From Eonycteris spelaea (Eukaryota; Chordata; Mammalia; Chiroptera; Pteropodidae), in contig PUFA01000092.1 in assembly GCA_003508835.1 (NCBI GenBank), positions 4,774,001 to 4,838,000 of the forward strand: a DNA stretch of 64,000 bases, in the 5' to 3' direction. This document shows, in pieces, positions 22,975 through 38,239 of this stretch. Position numbers and translations under genes: made by a program. How positions within the stretch are numbered: position 1 is the first letter of the stretch; each line of letters starts with the position of its first letter. The notes under the pieces are model-generated. The model worked only from the letters and a program-made list of their open reading frames with translations. It made no database searches and was not told where the DNA came from.

Positions 22975-23090
22975 TAACACAATGTAATATATATATGACT
23001 TACTGTTGATTGTATACCTGAAACTTTCTGGATTTTGTTAACCAATGTCACCATAATAAAAACTAATTTGAAAAATAAAAAAGATAAAAA
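22975..23090 (+). mobile_element. Short L1-like 3' end nested inside an L1 ORF2
   Basis: L1 ORF2 homology breaks in 'ataaataaatcatata' and resumes in 'ataaaaaattatatgagcat'. Between them lie about 100 bp ending in 'ttgttaaccaatgtcaccat' and an A-rich tail. The flanks look like a decayed target-site duplication. The 'ttaaccaatgtcacc' tail is one I associate with bat L1s, from memory. Confidence 0.65.
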
Positions 23091-23590
23091 ATTATATGAG
23101 CATGTCAATAGATGCAGAGAAAGCATCTGACAAGGTACAACATCCATTTATGATTAAAACACTCATAAAATGGGTATAGAAGGAAAGTACCTCAACAAAA
23201 AAAAAGACCATATAGACAAACCCTCAGCTAATATCATACTGAAGGGTGAAAAACAAAGCTTTCCTCTAAGATCCAGAAAAAGACAAGAGTGCCACTGTCA
23301 CCACTGTTATTCAACACAGTAGTAGAAGACCTAGCCAGAGCAGTCGGGCAAGAGAAATAAATAAAAGGCAAAAGGCATCCAAATTGGGAATGAAGACTTC
23401 ACATTGTCCCTTTTTGCAGACGACATAATTCTTTATATAGAAAACCTTAAAAGAGTGCAGAAGAAAAACTATTAGAAACAATAAACAAATGCAGTAAAGT
23501 TTCAGGATGCAAAATCATTGTACAAAAATCCACTGCATTCCTATTACTAACAATGAAATTTCAGAAAAAAATGAAAAAATTGGATACTGA
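23091..23590 (+). mobile_element. LINE-1 ORF2 fragment, part 2 (RT catalytic region)
   Basis: It resumes with 'tcaatagatgcagagaaagc' and reaches the RT active site. Codons at 23413-23424 read FADD, followed by IILYI, as in L1 ORF2. Similarity ends near 23590 without a 3' UTR or tail. Many stops, so not functional. Confidence 0.9.
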
Positions 23591-23599
23591 ACACTAGCT

Positions 23600-26500
23600 A
23601 CAGCTTATTGAGAATTTGCAGATTTATGTCTTGAATGTCTTTTCCCAGCAGCCCTTTCCTCCCCATTATCTTGTTCAATGAGCAGGGTAACTCATTGCTT
23701 CAAGGCCAGCTACAATATTTGGTTTCAGTGTCAGTCACGCTGAGCCAACTATGCCCCGATTTCAGAATTATGGTTGACTGTCCCAGTGTAAAGTGATACA
23801 CTCAGGTGTCACAATACTGTGGGACCAAGGAGCAATAGCACTGAAGTTTATGTTACTATTTCACCATCATGGAAGTTTTCTGATTTTGTTGGAAGCTGTG
23901 GTTTAATACATGAACTTCATATAGTGTAGATAAAAAATTGTGAAAAAAGATGAACATATAAACACAAGCGCAAATTTTATATGTCATATTTTTATAGTAG
24001 ACGTGAGAAACGATTATTTCTCTTTGAGACTTATGAGTGATTTCTTAAGTTCTTTATGATCACAGATATCAAATAACAAAAACCTAGTATGATTCTCTTG
24101 ATTACTAGAAATAATCATAACATTAATCACCATCAGAAATAAAGGGGTAATATATAATAGATTCAAAAACATCAAATATATACTTCTTAGAAATGAATTT
24201 TTGATTAGTAAGGGCAAAAACCCAATCTGAGCATTGTTTTGGAATCTTGCTGAGCTGTGCCAAGTAGGGGGCTGGTACCTCTGAGAAAATGCAGTAACGA
24301 AGATAAAACAGTAAATACTCATCATCTCGAGCCCATATCATAACTATGACTCATAATCTTATCCTCATTATTTACATCTTTGGATTTTCCAGCCTTTTTT
24401 CTTTGTGGGTCCTGAAATAAACCTGATTATTTTCATTGTTCCACCTTCATTCTCTTTCTTTGCTTGAATATGTTGGCCATGTTGTCTATGCTTCCTCTTT
24501 ATACCTGTTCCTTGTGGCTCAGACAGATGACACACTAGCTCTGGATGTCACTCTCACTGCTCTTGGCGTGGCCCATCTCCCAATGCTGATGGACAAAATT
24601 AGTAGTTTACATTTTTAAAAACTGAAGATGGTGGTGGTGTGTGTGTGGGGCGGTGGGGGGGAGGAGGTCATAAAAAAGAATTATGTAGCTTTCCTTTATG
24701 TGAAAGAAGTCTCTAGAAAATTACATTTCTTATAAAATTATTAAAACTTTAATCAATAAAAATGCATCTCATCTATAGTATATATTCTTGGTACAGTATT
24801 TCTCCGATGAGGGACTAAAAATAATTGCCAAAACTCATTTTCATTTTTATTAGTGTATAAACACATTGGAGGCCTCCTGGTAAGGACTCGAAGGACACTG
24901 TGAATGCTTCAGGAGTTCAAAGGGTGCTTTGAAGAAGAAGAGTTTCAGAGCTGTAGGCTCTTTTTTTTTTCTGTGCATTTAAAATTTCAAATGCTGTAAT
25001 TGTCCACTTAGGTCATTTTGGAGCATAAAACAGGACTACTGAAAACTTAAAGTTACACATTATCTTGGAGAGCTTATTGTTTTTCTGGGTTTTAGAAACA
25101 CGTGGTGAAGAAATGGCTCAAATGTCTTTCTTTTGAAACACTGGGTCTGCTCTGCTAAATGTAACGTTCAACGAAATGGATGTTTATATTGGTAAATATC
25201 CGCAAAATGTTTGGGAAGGCCAGAATGGAAAGCCGCCTAATTCAGTGTATAATTTTGTGGGTAAAGATAACATGGCAGAAAGTACATCTTGACATTTGAA
25301 AGAAAGTATTGTTTCGCCAGAAAGATGTTTCCTTAAAGTATAGGTTGCAAACTTTTGGGCAGAATCTAGCCTGGAGATATATTTTGCTTGGCTTTCACAA
25401 TGTTTAAAAAAAAAGAAAAAAAGAAAAAGACTGACCACTTTTGTCAGGGCCTGTGTTCCATGATTGTCCACATTACCCACCACTTGTTATTGCCTCACTT
25501 ATCACATTGCTCCCTGGGGTGCCGAGGCGTTTGTTTTTGTCCCTTGCTAAAATGAAAGCTATTTGCAAGCAGTCTGATTTTTGTGCCCTTATCCTTTAAG
25601 TCATTGTCAGACTGAGAAGAGGAACCTTTTCCTTTCCACTCTTAGCTCCACTCTCAGTTTGGGCAAAAACCACATCCCGGGTAAACTTTGGGAAAGGAAA
25701 ATGGAAGAAAGAGAGGAAGGCCTGGCCTTGGTTCTTCAGCAAGGATTCTGGAGTGTTCGAGTGATGAGGGAGCCTAGGGAGAACCCTCACTGTCATGCTG
25801 TGGCCAGGGAAGGAGGAGAAATGATACCTTGTTTTACTCTCACCTTGCCTTCCTGTCTGCCTGCTTGTTTCTTGTCTCTATTTTTCTGACACTTGCATGG
25901 AGGCCAGTTTATCCATATTCTTTCATTCGGGTTACAGTTTTGAAGTCTACTGAATGGGGAACATATACTTACTGGGCTAGCAGAGGACAATAGGGGAAGG
26001 TAACCAGATACAGAATTTATCACCACTGTGAGTTTTAATTTTGCTAATATGGTTTTAGTTCCCATGTGAGACTTTCAGGTCTTATCTATATCATTTTCCA
26101 CCCAGTCTTATGGTCTTGGAATTTTTATTCCTGTCTCTTGGGGGTTAGATCTTATATTCTGTTGAGAATGCACAGAAATCGTTTAAGCACTTTCTTCTAG
26201 GTCTTGAGTTGACCATTTTCAAAGGCATGCTTTTCTTTTGAAGGATCAGGATAATTTTCAGTGTTTTTTTATTTGTTTGTGTTTTGTTTTCAGTAGGTTT
26301 TATAGTTTACTCTGTGTTTTGCTTCCTTTGCTCATCTGCGAACAGAACAATATCTCTTTGTTCAGACTCATTTGCCAGAAACCAGAGTGTGAGGATTCAC
26401 TTTGATTCTACTCTCCATTTGTTCACTGGGGGAATCCTTTTCAAATTTCTGAGCAGAAGGATATGCTATACAGCTTCCAGCCTGACCGTCCTCGACAGGG

Positions 26501-26895
26501 AAGAGCTTCTCCACTGCTACCCCTCTACTTGCTTCTCTGCCATTCTGAACTGGGAGTCACACACTCAGAGGACTTCAAAAGTTAGGCAGATTAAAGGAAA
26601 TTATTGAAACCCTTGGTTTTAGAAAGTGTGCAATGTATGGTGGCTGTGGAAGGCATTTAAATGCAGTATTTTAAAAATGCTTTGCCCTTTTAAACAGAAT
26701 TTGCCTGTATGTCAAATATGGTATTTAAGTCGTTACTATGAGGGCCTGGTTCTAAAACAGTGTTCCTTAATTTTTTTTTCAATGTTTTTGCTGCAGAACA
26801 TACACACAATGATTTTAAATCAGAAGTCCAGTATTTTACATCTTTTGGATCCTTCTCTGAGAACTGAGATTGCTTATTCTAGGAATTGGAACCTT
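23600..26895. other. Unassigned intronic block
   Basis: No exon recognised. 25580-25900 is locally GC-richer and open on both strands for about 100 codons, without any domain I can name. Low-complexity spots include a G-rich stretch at about 24635-24668 and an A/AAAAG run at 25405-25430. Confidence 0.5.
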
Positions 26896-26899
26896 TAGT

Positions 26900-27110
26900 A
26901 GCTTTTGATAAATATATTCCCAAAATATTTTCTGAAAGATTTATGTCAATTTACATTGCATAAGCAATGTAAGAAAATTTTACTGTACCTGTGCCAGAAT
27001 TTAAATTTAAATTATTTTGTGACTTTAATAGATGAGATGCCATTCCATTGTTATTTTTTACTTATTTTTTAAAATTATTAGAGTGATGGAACATTTTTAT
27101 TGATTAATTT
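26900..27110 (-). mobile_element. Old LINE-1 3' UTR fragment, antisense
   Basis: 'tttatgtcaatttacattgc', 'ttttgtgactttaatagatg' and 'agatgccattccattgttat' resemble the reversed L1M 3' UTR ('...caatttacactcccacc...tttgatagatg...ggtatctcattgtt'). Diverged. Confidence 0.55.
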
Positions 27111-27114
27111 TTTT

Positions 27115-28370
27115 ATAATAATTTTATTCATAAAGGCAAAATGACCAACTTATAATAAAGTTAGTAAAAAAGAACAAAATCCTTTTGGCTCACTCCTCAA
27201 AAAATGATATTTATCATTTAGAATTGAAGGTATTATAGGTTTGTCTCACTTTTTTGTGTTATAATGGTCACATTCATTTTATTCTATTTTCTAAGTCATT
27301 GTCAATAAAAAAGTTGCAGAATAGAGAATTGTATATCAAACAGGATTGAATTATTATTTTGGGGGTGTACAAGGAAAGAAAATTTCAGAGTTTTTACCCC
27401 AGAAAAAAATGGGGTTTAACTCTAAATATAGACAACTAATATTTTTACATCTTCTCACTGATATTTCCTTAGTGACGAATTTTGATACTGTAATTCCTGA
27501 CCTTGAGATTTTTGTGCCTTTGTGCCCCTTAACTTCTCTATCAAGTAATCAGTGGATGTTTTGTAGACAAATATTATTTCTGCTAAAAGAAATTTTTTCT
27601 CGACATCACCATCATATAAATAATTTCTCCTTATCATCTTGGTTTTAATGTGCTTTCTCTCTATGGTATCTTATATATACTCAAATATATGTGTAACTTT
27701 TGCTGAAATGTCCTTTGAGTTTTACCATACCATTTTTTTTGAGTCATACCCAAAAAAGATCCAAGAGATTTTAAGCTTTGGTCATATGTTATGAGCTACA
27801 CATGATTTTTGTTTCATAATGGACTAAAAATCCACTTACTGCAACAGAATTGGACCAGGTTTTAGAAAATAAAAGCATTTATCCATGGTGATGCAGAACT
27901 ATAGCAGTGTTTATACTTTCTATCATTCCCTAGAGAGGTATTACCTTGGTAGACAACCAGCTGGCTTCAGGGAAAATTGTACCCTTGATATGTGCTTAAA
28001 ACAGCAGTGTAAAATGTAACTGCTGACAATCTTGGTTTCGGTTAAGGTCGCTTTCTTATTATTCATGGTATGCTGGGAGCACAGGGGATGATGTCAGTTT
28101 CTATAATGGCCAGACATAATATTTCCCTCTGTTGTCAACACTTGAGAAAAACTTGCCAAACAGAGACTTCTGATTAGAAAAGTAGAGAATATTAGTAATT
28201 GTTTGTTTTAAGAAGAGAAAAATTCATCTTTTCAATGTTATTTTAGAAAGGACCTCAGGAGTTGACATTTAAAATTAGAAAAATATTGCTTTTAACAAAT
28301 ATAACTTGAATTTTAATTCTAGTATTCTGCCTGAACTATCTTTAAATTACTTAAAAATTTTTTTTTTGAA
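27115..28370. other. Unassigned AT-rich intronic block
   Basis: No gene or repeat family recognised. T-rich runs at 27738-27747 and 28350-28370. Confidence 0.5.
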
Positions 28371-28374
28371 TATG

Positions 28375-28500
28375 CTTTGCCCAAGGACATGCGGGAACCC
28401 ATAGTACAAGCCTTGAGGGTTTTTGGTTAACACATCTTTGTTTCCCTAGTATTGGCACATGTGAGTGGCTCAATAAATTGTTTTTGATATGAATCAATGA
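28375..28500 (+). mobile_element. Probable L2 3' end fragment, sense
   Basis: 'tgtttccctagtattggcac', 'atgtgagtggctcaataaat' and 'tgaatcaatga' resemble the L2 terminus ('...cctggcacatagtaggtgctcaataaatgtttgttgaatgaatga'). Confidence 0.5.
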
Positions 28501-28504
28501 CTTT

Positions 28505-29075
28505 GGGATTGATACATTAAAAGTTAATTGGTAAATTGCATATAGTACTCCAATAAGATGATGAAGGTAATTTTCTGGTTTGTATGTACCAATGTTCTAA
28601 ATTTTCTTCATTGGCATTATTTTAGTCATAATTATTGTCAGAGTATGAAGCAAAGATCAGAGGCTCAGAAAGTTCCATAGTGTGTAACTAGACGCCATTG
28701 TTTCCTTGGGCAGTGGACTACAGCTGATGTTATCGGTTATCAGTTATTGTGATTCTGGCTAGCTGATTTATCATTGAAGACTTCTCAGGAGAGGAGTGCT
28801 GTCTGAGCTAATCAATTTGGCAAAGGATCTATTTGACATTAGTGAACTTAGGAAAAAATGTCCTTGTGTCTGTTTGGAATGGAGGATGGTGAGGAAACCA
28901 GATGTGAAGCTTTTTTAAGAATGAGAACATGGTGATCCTTTGAATTTGATTATATCTTTTTCCATATGGTATATCATATTCTGACAAGATTTTATTTCCA
29001 ATTCTTAAAGGGGTCAATTTAAGAAATTAGATGTATTAAGCACTCTTAAAATACAATCTGTATCAACAACAAAAA
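28505..29075. other. Unassigned intronic block
   Basis: Nothing recognised. A short antisense MIR-like fragment is possible near 28640-28690 ('agaggctcagaaagtt'). Confidence 0.4.
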
Positions 29076-29079
29076 AAAA

Positions 29080-29870
29080 TCAAACAGCTTGATGAAAATA
29101 AATAAAAAGGAAAAGATTAAAAATTGATTAGTGATTAAACATTAGTAATTAAGGAAATGCAAATCAAAACCACAAGATACTACCCCACACCCATTAGAAT
29201 GTCTGCTATCAAAAAAAACCCCAAAAACAGAAAATAACAATTGTTGGTGAGGATGTGGAGAAATTGGAACCCCTGTGCATTGGTAGTGGGAATATAAAAA
29301 AATAGTGCAGCTGCTGTAAAACTATGGCTAGGACTCAAAAAAAAAAAAAACACACACACACACACACACATATTATTACAGTGTGATCAGCAATTTCATT
29401 TCTCAGTATATACTCAAAGAAGTGAAAGCAGAGACTCAAACACCCACGTTCATAGCAGCATTATTCATGATAGCTAAAGGGTGAAAATAACCCAAGTGTC
29501 TGAGAGATGGATAAACAAAATGTAGTAATTACACACAATGAAATATTATTCAAACTTGAGGGACATTTGACACATGCTGCAACATGTATGACCCATGAAG
29601 ACATTATGCTAAATGAATTAAGCCAGTCACAAAAGGGCAAATACTGATGATTCCACTTACATGAGGTACCTGGAGTAGTCATTCATAGATGGTTGCCAGG
29701 GGCTAGGGGGATATATTTTTAACTAATACAGAGTTTCATTTGGGGAAAATGAAACAGTTCTGGAAATGGATGGGGGTGATGGTTGTAGCAATATGAATGT
29801 CTTTAGTTCTCTAGATGTGTACACTTAAAAACGGTTAAAACAGTATAAGAAACAAGACTATCTGTATGGA
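29080..29870 (+). mobile_element. LINE-1 3' region (L1MB/L1MC type), sense
   Basis: 'ggaaatgcaaatcaaaacca', 'gtgaggatgtggagaaattg', 'gttcatagcagcattattca', 'gagatggataaacaaaatgt', 'gacattatgctaaatgaatt' and 'tggttgccaggggctagggg' follow the L1 3' non-coding region over nearly 800 bp. An internal A run and a (CA)10 tract at 29337-29370 interrupt it. Confidence 0.88.
29337..29370 (+). repeat. A(14) plus (CA)10 microsatellite
   Basis: Poly(A) is followed directly by CA dinucleotides inside the L1 3' region. Read directly. Confidence 0.92.
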
Positions 29871-29874
29871 GTTT

Positions 29875-31695
29875 TTAGTCAGCTCATAATTATAACCTAG
29901 AGGCTAAACTAGGTGTTTGAGTTGTCTGTGAATTATCAAACCCTCCCCCAACACACAACACTTTGGTACCAAAACATTACTTGAGTGAAGGTGAACTGCC
30001 TGAATTAATGAAGAATACATGTGACACGGTACTGCCAATGCTCTTTACTGTTGAGTCAGGTTCTAATTTTTGAAGAAGTGTGTAGCAGCTGTTGTACTCC
30101 CACTTTTTCAATTTTTAGGAGAATCTAAGCATATTGACAGTAAGGTTTTAGTTACGTGGTACTTCTGAATGTTTCCTGCCATGGTAAACTCCAAAGAAAA
30201 AGCCTGGAAGAGCTCAGGGTGATTCTCAGAATAGAAGATATGGAAGATACAAAGCCCTGATTGTGTTTCAAAAGTACAGCTTAGTTTTTTCAATAGTAAT
30301 CTTTGTTAACAATTTTCTAAAATGCTATAATATGGAAGTCAACAGTTTTAATATCTAAGTGATATACTATAATTTCTCCTATTAAAAAAAGATTGATAAA
30401 GTTGAAGCAGCAATGGGGCACAAGTTTGTGGAAGTATTTTAAGTCCTGTTAAAAAAAATGATAGGGCATTAATTAGAAGAAAGATATAAAAACAACTCGG
30501 AAAGTGGCTACTTCAATCTTTGAAAAATTGTTTTGGTACACAGAAAAAAATATATTGACTCCCAGGGTGGTTAAAATTTTTTTGATATTTAAGCTAAAGG
30601 GGACGGTGGAAAAAATAACTTTTAAGACATTTATTTGTATACTTACCCCTGTTTAACTACATGACTAGTAGATGTCCATCATCCAGTATGATGCCTTTAT
30701 AATTATGGCGACATGCCTTTTTTTAATAGGAAAAGAAACTTATGGTCAGTAGCAAGGAAAAGCTATGTCTTAATATATGTTTGTGTATTTGTTAACACTC
30801 ATGCACTCAAAAAAGACGTACATAAAAACAGAAACATGTTTTTCACTGCTAACTTCTTATTTCAAAAACAATCCAGAATAGGAAATATAGGTGAAAAGAG
30901 TTGGCCCAGGTAGTCCTCTACAGAATTATAAAAATGACTAGAGGTTGATTTTTAGGACTTCCTTTTCAATGCCTTTTGTAGCATTATTAGTCTCTCTTAA
31001 GAGTTTAAAAGCATCAGAAAATCAGAGACTTGTCAGTGACTCATTTAAATCACTGTCTCTATGCTTTCATAAAAAAAATATATTAAGAACATTTATTGAA
31101 CATATATATCTGTATATTAGGTATTCTGGTTAGGAATGGAATATGCAATACTTTCTAAATTTTGTGCTCTTGAATGAAAACAAACAAAAAAAGATACTTT
31201 TTCAAGCTGTTTATGTTTTAATATATACATTTGCTCCAAAATAATAAAAATGAGCATAATTTGCTCAACTTAATGCATATTTGTCATATGCTGTGTTCTG
31301 CAGTAGTCACAAATATAAATAACACAAAATCCCCTGTTTTCACATTTGTAATTTTTTTAAAGTTAAACTTTATTTGTTGAGAAGCAATTTGGAGACAAAT
31401 TTAAGCATTCCCTATGCCGTGCTCCTCATTCCTGTGACCGTCTATCAACCACTGATTTGTACTTCTTTAACTCTTCACCACTTTCTCACACTTGTAATTT
31501 TGAGTACTGTTGGAAGGGGTCATAAGAGAGATGTCCATAGTGCTATCCCATAAGGTAAATTAGTAGGGTTCCTCACCAGAGGTATAGTGGTGAGTGCTGT
31601 CTTGATCCTAGTACTTGACTTTTCCCCTTGTATTCTGGTTTTAGATTTCATAGAGCATTATCTTGTCAACTACCTCAAATTTTATTAGAAAATGA
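29875..31695. other. Unassigned AT-rich intronic block
   Basis: No exon recognised and no confident repeat. Reading frames are all under 70 codons. Confidence 0.5.
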
Positions 31696-31699
31696 TTAC

Positions 31700-31985
31700 T
31701 AGAATACATATAATTGATAAGAAAATAAAGAAAAAGGTACCATGGGGTTTAAAATAAGGGAACGCCTAGAGAGTTGAGGGAACCATGGAGGAGGGGTTGT
31801 ATGAGGTGAGTCTTGAGGGTGGGGTAGAATGCCTGCCAATTTGGAGAAGGAAGTCATCAAAGGCGGGAAAGCATGGGTCACATTCACAGAGTAGCGATTG
31901 GCCTGACATGACTGGAGTCTAGAGGGACTATGAGGAAACAAGCTGGAGAGGTAAGGTTGATTGATAGTAACACTTTCATCTGACA
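31700..31985 (-). mobile_element. Possible L2 fragment, antisense
   Basis: 'gaggtgagtcttgagggtgg', 'ccaatttggagaagga' and 'gattggcctgacatgactgg' resemble the 3'-proximal L2 text ('gagctgagtcttgaaggatgagtagg...'). The match is loose. Confidence 0.4.
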
Positions 31986-31989
31986 TGTT

Positions 31990-34715
31990 TTAAAATAACT
32001 TTCAGAAAGATGTCCATTTCTAATTTTTGCAAAAGTGGTTTTTCCTAGGCTTTTCAGCGTTTCAGATCTGATTATATAAACAATTCAGGCAGGAATGAAG
32101 AAAAGAGGATGTCTGAAAATTTCTCAAGCATTTCATGCTTTTGTCAATATGATTTGCTCATTCTTCTCCTGTTGACTTGATTCAGTTCTCTTTATGCTCT
32201 GCTTGCTCCCTTACCTACTTTTTCCAGATGGGTGATAAAGCTCTAAGGATTTAGTTTTTCTCAGTTTACACCGTTTTTCTCCAATACCAAAATATTTGTA
32301 ACTCCATCACTAATATCCTTGCCAAAACGGACTTTTCCGAACTTTTTCTAGAGTTCGTGACTGTTCTTTCTCTTTCAGCATTGGCATTTCTCCAGTGGAA
32401 TATTGGTGCATGGTCTGATTGTGTGTAAGGATCATGCTGATTAATAATAGTTCCCAGGCATATGTTAATACTTTTTTTTGGCCTGCGATTGTGAGGTTTT
32501 TCTGGTTAATTTCTCAAATGCATTTGGCTACTAAACAAGAAAATATTTCAAAAATTTAATTCATTTGCAATGATATTTGAAGATAATTAAAATTGTCTTT
32601 AATGATTCTAAATTGTGTAAATATTGCTATGTTTTTGTTTAATAACACACAAGTATAAATTTACTATTACTTTTGCTTACATGTATTTATAAGCAGATTT
32701 GATTTCAAAAGGAAGTGGTAACAGCCAACTTTGGAATTTCTTTGTTTTTCATTGCCCTTATATTTAGGTAGAAATGTTAAAAGAGCTATAAAGTGCTTAT
32801 CCAAAGTGCTATTTTCCTACTTATCAGCAGTCAGAAAAAGTGGCGGAACTTGGTGTTGGTCAGGTTGATTGCTTTCTATATATGTTTTGGTTTTTTGAAT
32901 GTCATTGTTGGCACTTTCAGACAGATGCAAGCTTAATGGTCTGCCCTCTGTATCATTTTCTTCTGGAATGACAGCTTAACAGTTTTCCTGGTTGGATTGT
33001 GTTAAAATCTTTAAAGGCTACATTCACTAAACCATATGTCCAGTGTTTGGGCAGCCAAAATCTGTGCAGTCATTTTAATTGAGTATAACCTAGCAACTCT
33101 ACCATTACCACAGATATCTTATTGTTAAAGCAACATTAAAATATCTTTAATTCAGAGTCTTTTGTTTCATATTTAAATCATTCTGGGATGTACTGAAGTG
33201 TACTTTTGCACTACTTTAAAAATAAATTTTGCCAAGAAAGCAATAGCTTCAATAAGTTATATACAAGGACATGCTTAATATAGTTAAATTATTAAAATAG
33301 ATTATTAGCTAATTGAATTTTTTAAGTGTATACTGTATTCAGAACATCGTGCTAGGTATGCTGCCTAGATAACTCGAAGTCATGGGTGTTAGTAATGACA
33401 TCTGGGTAAAGATGGACAATGGAGAATAGTCATGAAGTGGCCAAACTGGGAACCAGGTACTTCGGGGTGCAGTCTGGTGATCTGTCTGTTGTTAGCAATG
33501 CCATCCTGTGAGCTGAGATTTTGCTATCTCCTCTTGTAATAGGATGTTGTTGTTGCCCTGGAGGAGGGGACAACTAACTGAAATAGTGAGAAAGAGTGAG
33601 ATTCCAAGAGATAAATCCAGGGCAGAGCAGCTCAAACTGACAGCAGCCATAGGCTGTTTCACTCCTAGCCTTTCAGAATTGTTTTTAAAGTTTTCTTGAT
33701 ACATCTTCTGGAGCCCCTGTAGAAAAGAAAGGGCTTTTGTTTTGTGGTAAAGGACAGAGAGAATGGTTATTCACAGTCCTAGTTTTAACTGGCACAGCTT
33801 TCCCTGGTGCCATTTATTCCCCCTAACTCACTGGTGTCCCATCTCCCTCCGGCCAGGGTCCTGGAGCAGGTTTGAGTGGCAGGAAGTTGAAGAAGCAGAT
33901 ACTGGAAATCCAGCCATATGTGATCTTTCCTGGCTTTGATAAGTTCAGCTTTCACATTGAAAAGTTGTTTAAACCTTTTTAATTTTTTTCAAGTGGAGAA
34001 ACACATTTAGCCCAGAAGCAAACTTCAAGTTTCTTCTAAAGAAAATGAACTTTAAAGTATTATTAGTATTTATAACTGTAGTTATTTTAAAAAGGTGAAC
34101 ATCTGTTCCCTTTGAAAGACTCCATATTAATTTTTGCTATCTTAGTATGTCAAAATGCTAAATTTGGCTAGTTCAATTTCCTGGAAGTTTTATATCATTG
34201 TGCCTCAATAGATGAAAATTAATTGTCTGTTAATATTGACAAATATATGTAGTTTAATCAGATTAGCTAATTGAATCATATAGAAAGAATAACATTCTCC
34301 AATTTTGGAGATTTGTAACAATCTTATTATCATAATATTAATAGCATTAATAATTTCCAAAACAGTATTAGAAAATAAACCATCTTCAGAAATTTTAGTA
34401 AATTAAAATTAGGAATGATTAAAAAGCTGAATTTATAGTATACCTTACAAAATCATTGAACTGTACTTTTAGACTCAATCTCTTAATGATATATGCTAAG
34501 TATTTGAGAGTGTGACTTTGAAAATATCTCTTACTTCTAAATTTTGGCATTATTTACGATTTTGATGCAATTTTCTTTTATACATTTTAACAAGATTGAT
34601 TTTAGAAAGCAAAGATGAAACTTAGGTGCTTTCAAAAATAACTGAAGTAATCAATGTAAAACACTGAGCTCAAAGCCTAGCACAAAGCAACTCTTTAATT
34701 CTTATTTTTTAAACT
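31990..34715. other. Unassigned intronic block
   Basis: No gene recognised. 33400-33720 is GC-richer and may be an unrecognised old repeat. The remainder is AT-rich unique-looking sequence. Confidence 0.5.
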
Positions 34716-34719
34716 TATT

Positions 34720-35090
34720 GAGAATACTTTCAATACTATAAAAAGTACTTTTTATATAAAGTAAAAATCAAGTCCCTTTTCTACAGTTTCTTCACTGTTG
34801 TTTTTCAGGAGAAATAAGTTTTGATAGTTTGGAATGAATCCTTCCAGACTATTTACAGACGTTGGCTCTCTCTGTATAGCTATTTTTATTGCTGTCCCCA
34901 CTGTTGTGGTGGTTGTTTTTTTTTTTTTTTCATAAAAATGAGATTCTGTTTTTCTTCATTTTGCTTATTTTATCAATTAACTTATCATGGGCACTATTTC
35001 ATGTCCTTAGTCTTTTTCATGACTGCATACTATTTAATTGTCTTGATGTATCTTGGTTTGTTTAACCTTTCTTCTGCTGAAAGACAGCCA
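34720..35090 (-). mobile_element. Old LINE-1 (L1M) fragment, antisense
   Basis: 'ttatcatgggcactatttca', 'tgtccttagtctttttcatg' and 'actgcatactatttaattgt' match the reversed L1M 3' UTR ('...catgtccttgcatatttttcatgactgcatagtattccattgt'). The 125-codon open frame at 34821-35198 is a by-product of this and of a T run. Confidence 0.65.
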
Positions 35091-35094
35091 GAAA

Positions 35095-36910
<1,816 letters not shown>

Positions 36911-38035
36911 TAACTTTTTGGCACTGATTTTAACATTGGCGCAATTGCACGTGTGTATTCCAAGAAAAAATTTCTTATCACAATATATAAAAGTATGTAC
37001 TTTTTGGAATTGCACATTTTTCATTTGACTCCACTTCAGTGTCCTTTATTTAATGGTCTAATTAAATCATCTAGAAAAGAAATGTTAAAATAATAAAAGC
37101 TGCAAATTACTTCACAGGTTGAAGAAAGTTACAATGAGTTTAATATACTAATATCAGGTGTGTTTGCTAGGATAGCAAGAACACTTTCAAATTTGAATGT
37201 GATATTTCTCTTGATAAAACTTAAGCTTATTATGAAATATGCTGATTACAAAATTAATCTTAAATTCTCTAGCCTTCACCTTACAAGAAAGGAATCTATC
37301 AGAAGTCAGTAATTTAAATTCAATAGATAATTTCAAAGTCAATAAGTTTTTAGTTTAATTAGCGATTTTTTAAATGCCATTGGTCACACTTTAGAAGTAG
37401 TTTAAAAACATTCCTTTTTAAAAAGTGTTCAGTTAAGATGCTGCATATCAGGAAAAATTACACCTCTTTATGGAGAACTTTTACTTAAGGAAATAAAATG
37501 ATTTAAATGAGTTTTATTTCCCTAATCTTTAAAGTTAAAAATTAGATAACTATATTTTAAATGTAAAGTATATGCATTTTAAATTCAGAACATTTTTGCA
37601 GTTTGCAAACATTTTACTTCTCTTTACCAGTATTGAGTCCATTGTTAAAATACATATAAGTTAAGAATTCCATTAAGAGTATATGGTTTAAAAACTCTAT
37701 ATAAGATTATGATATATGAGTAATGGTAAGTTTTTATTTTTAAACTTTTAACCAGTAAACAATGATTTCTACCTATTTATAGGTAATATATCCTTAAATT
37801 CTAATTCACAACACTCTAAATATTTTTAAATTAGATGAAGCAAATTTAAACATACATGTTTTTAAAACTAGATCAAAATAATCCATATTTATATTAGAAA
37901 AAAAATTATACTGTTATTTCTACATGTTATATATTTTGTCTCTAACAAAATTTAGAAAACAAATTGAGTTTTTTAGATTTGTTTTCCTATTTATTATATA
38001 AATTAAAATTTGAAACGTAGTGCTTATCATTATTA
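36911..38035. other. First kilobase of intron 9
   Basis: Very AT-rich sequence without recognised repeats or reading frames of note. Confidence 0.5.
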
Positions 38036-38039
38036 TATA

Positions 38040-38235
38040 ACATGAGTACCTGGTATTTATTGTACACTTTTTAAATTCAGTAGCATAATGTACTAACTTT
38101 GTAAAAAATGGGGGTTATGAAAATGAATCATTCTAATACCAAGATACTATTTCAAGTCAGAGGCAAAACTGGAAAAAGAAACTGGGATTTTCTGACTCTT
38201 AGTTATTTAACATGTAGTCTATTAAACCATTTGTA
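38040..38235 (-). mobile_element. Possible MIR, antisense, decayed
   Basis: 'agtcagaggcaaaactggaa' and 'aaagaaactgggattttctg' lie in the order of a reversed MIR 5' half, with a tail-like segment at 38045. Weak. Confidence 0.35.
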
Positions 38236-38239
38236 ATGA

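Noticed and set aside
24630..24670. G-rich stretch considered as a G-quadruplex
   Set aside because: GT-rich with mostly one long G cluster; does not give four clear G-runs with short loops.
26284..26607. 107-codon open frame, plus strand
   Set aside because: No recognisable domain and no exon-like boundaries.
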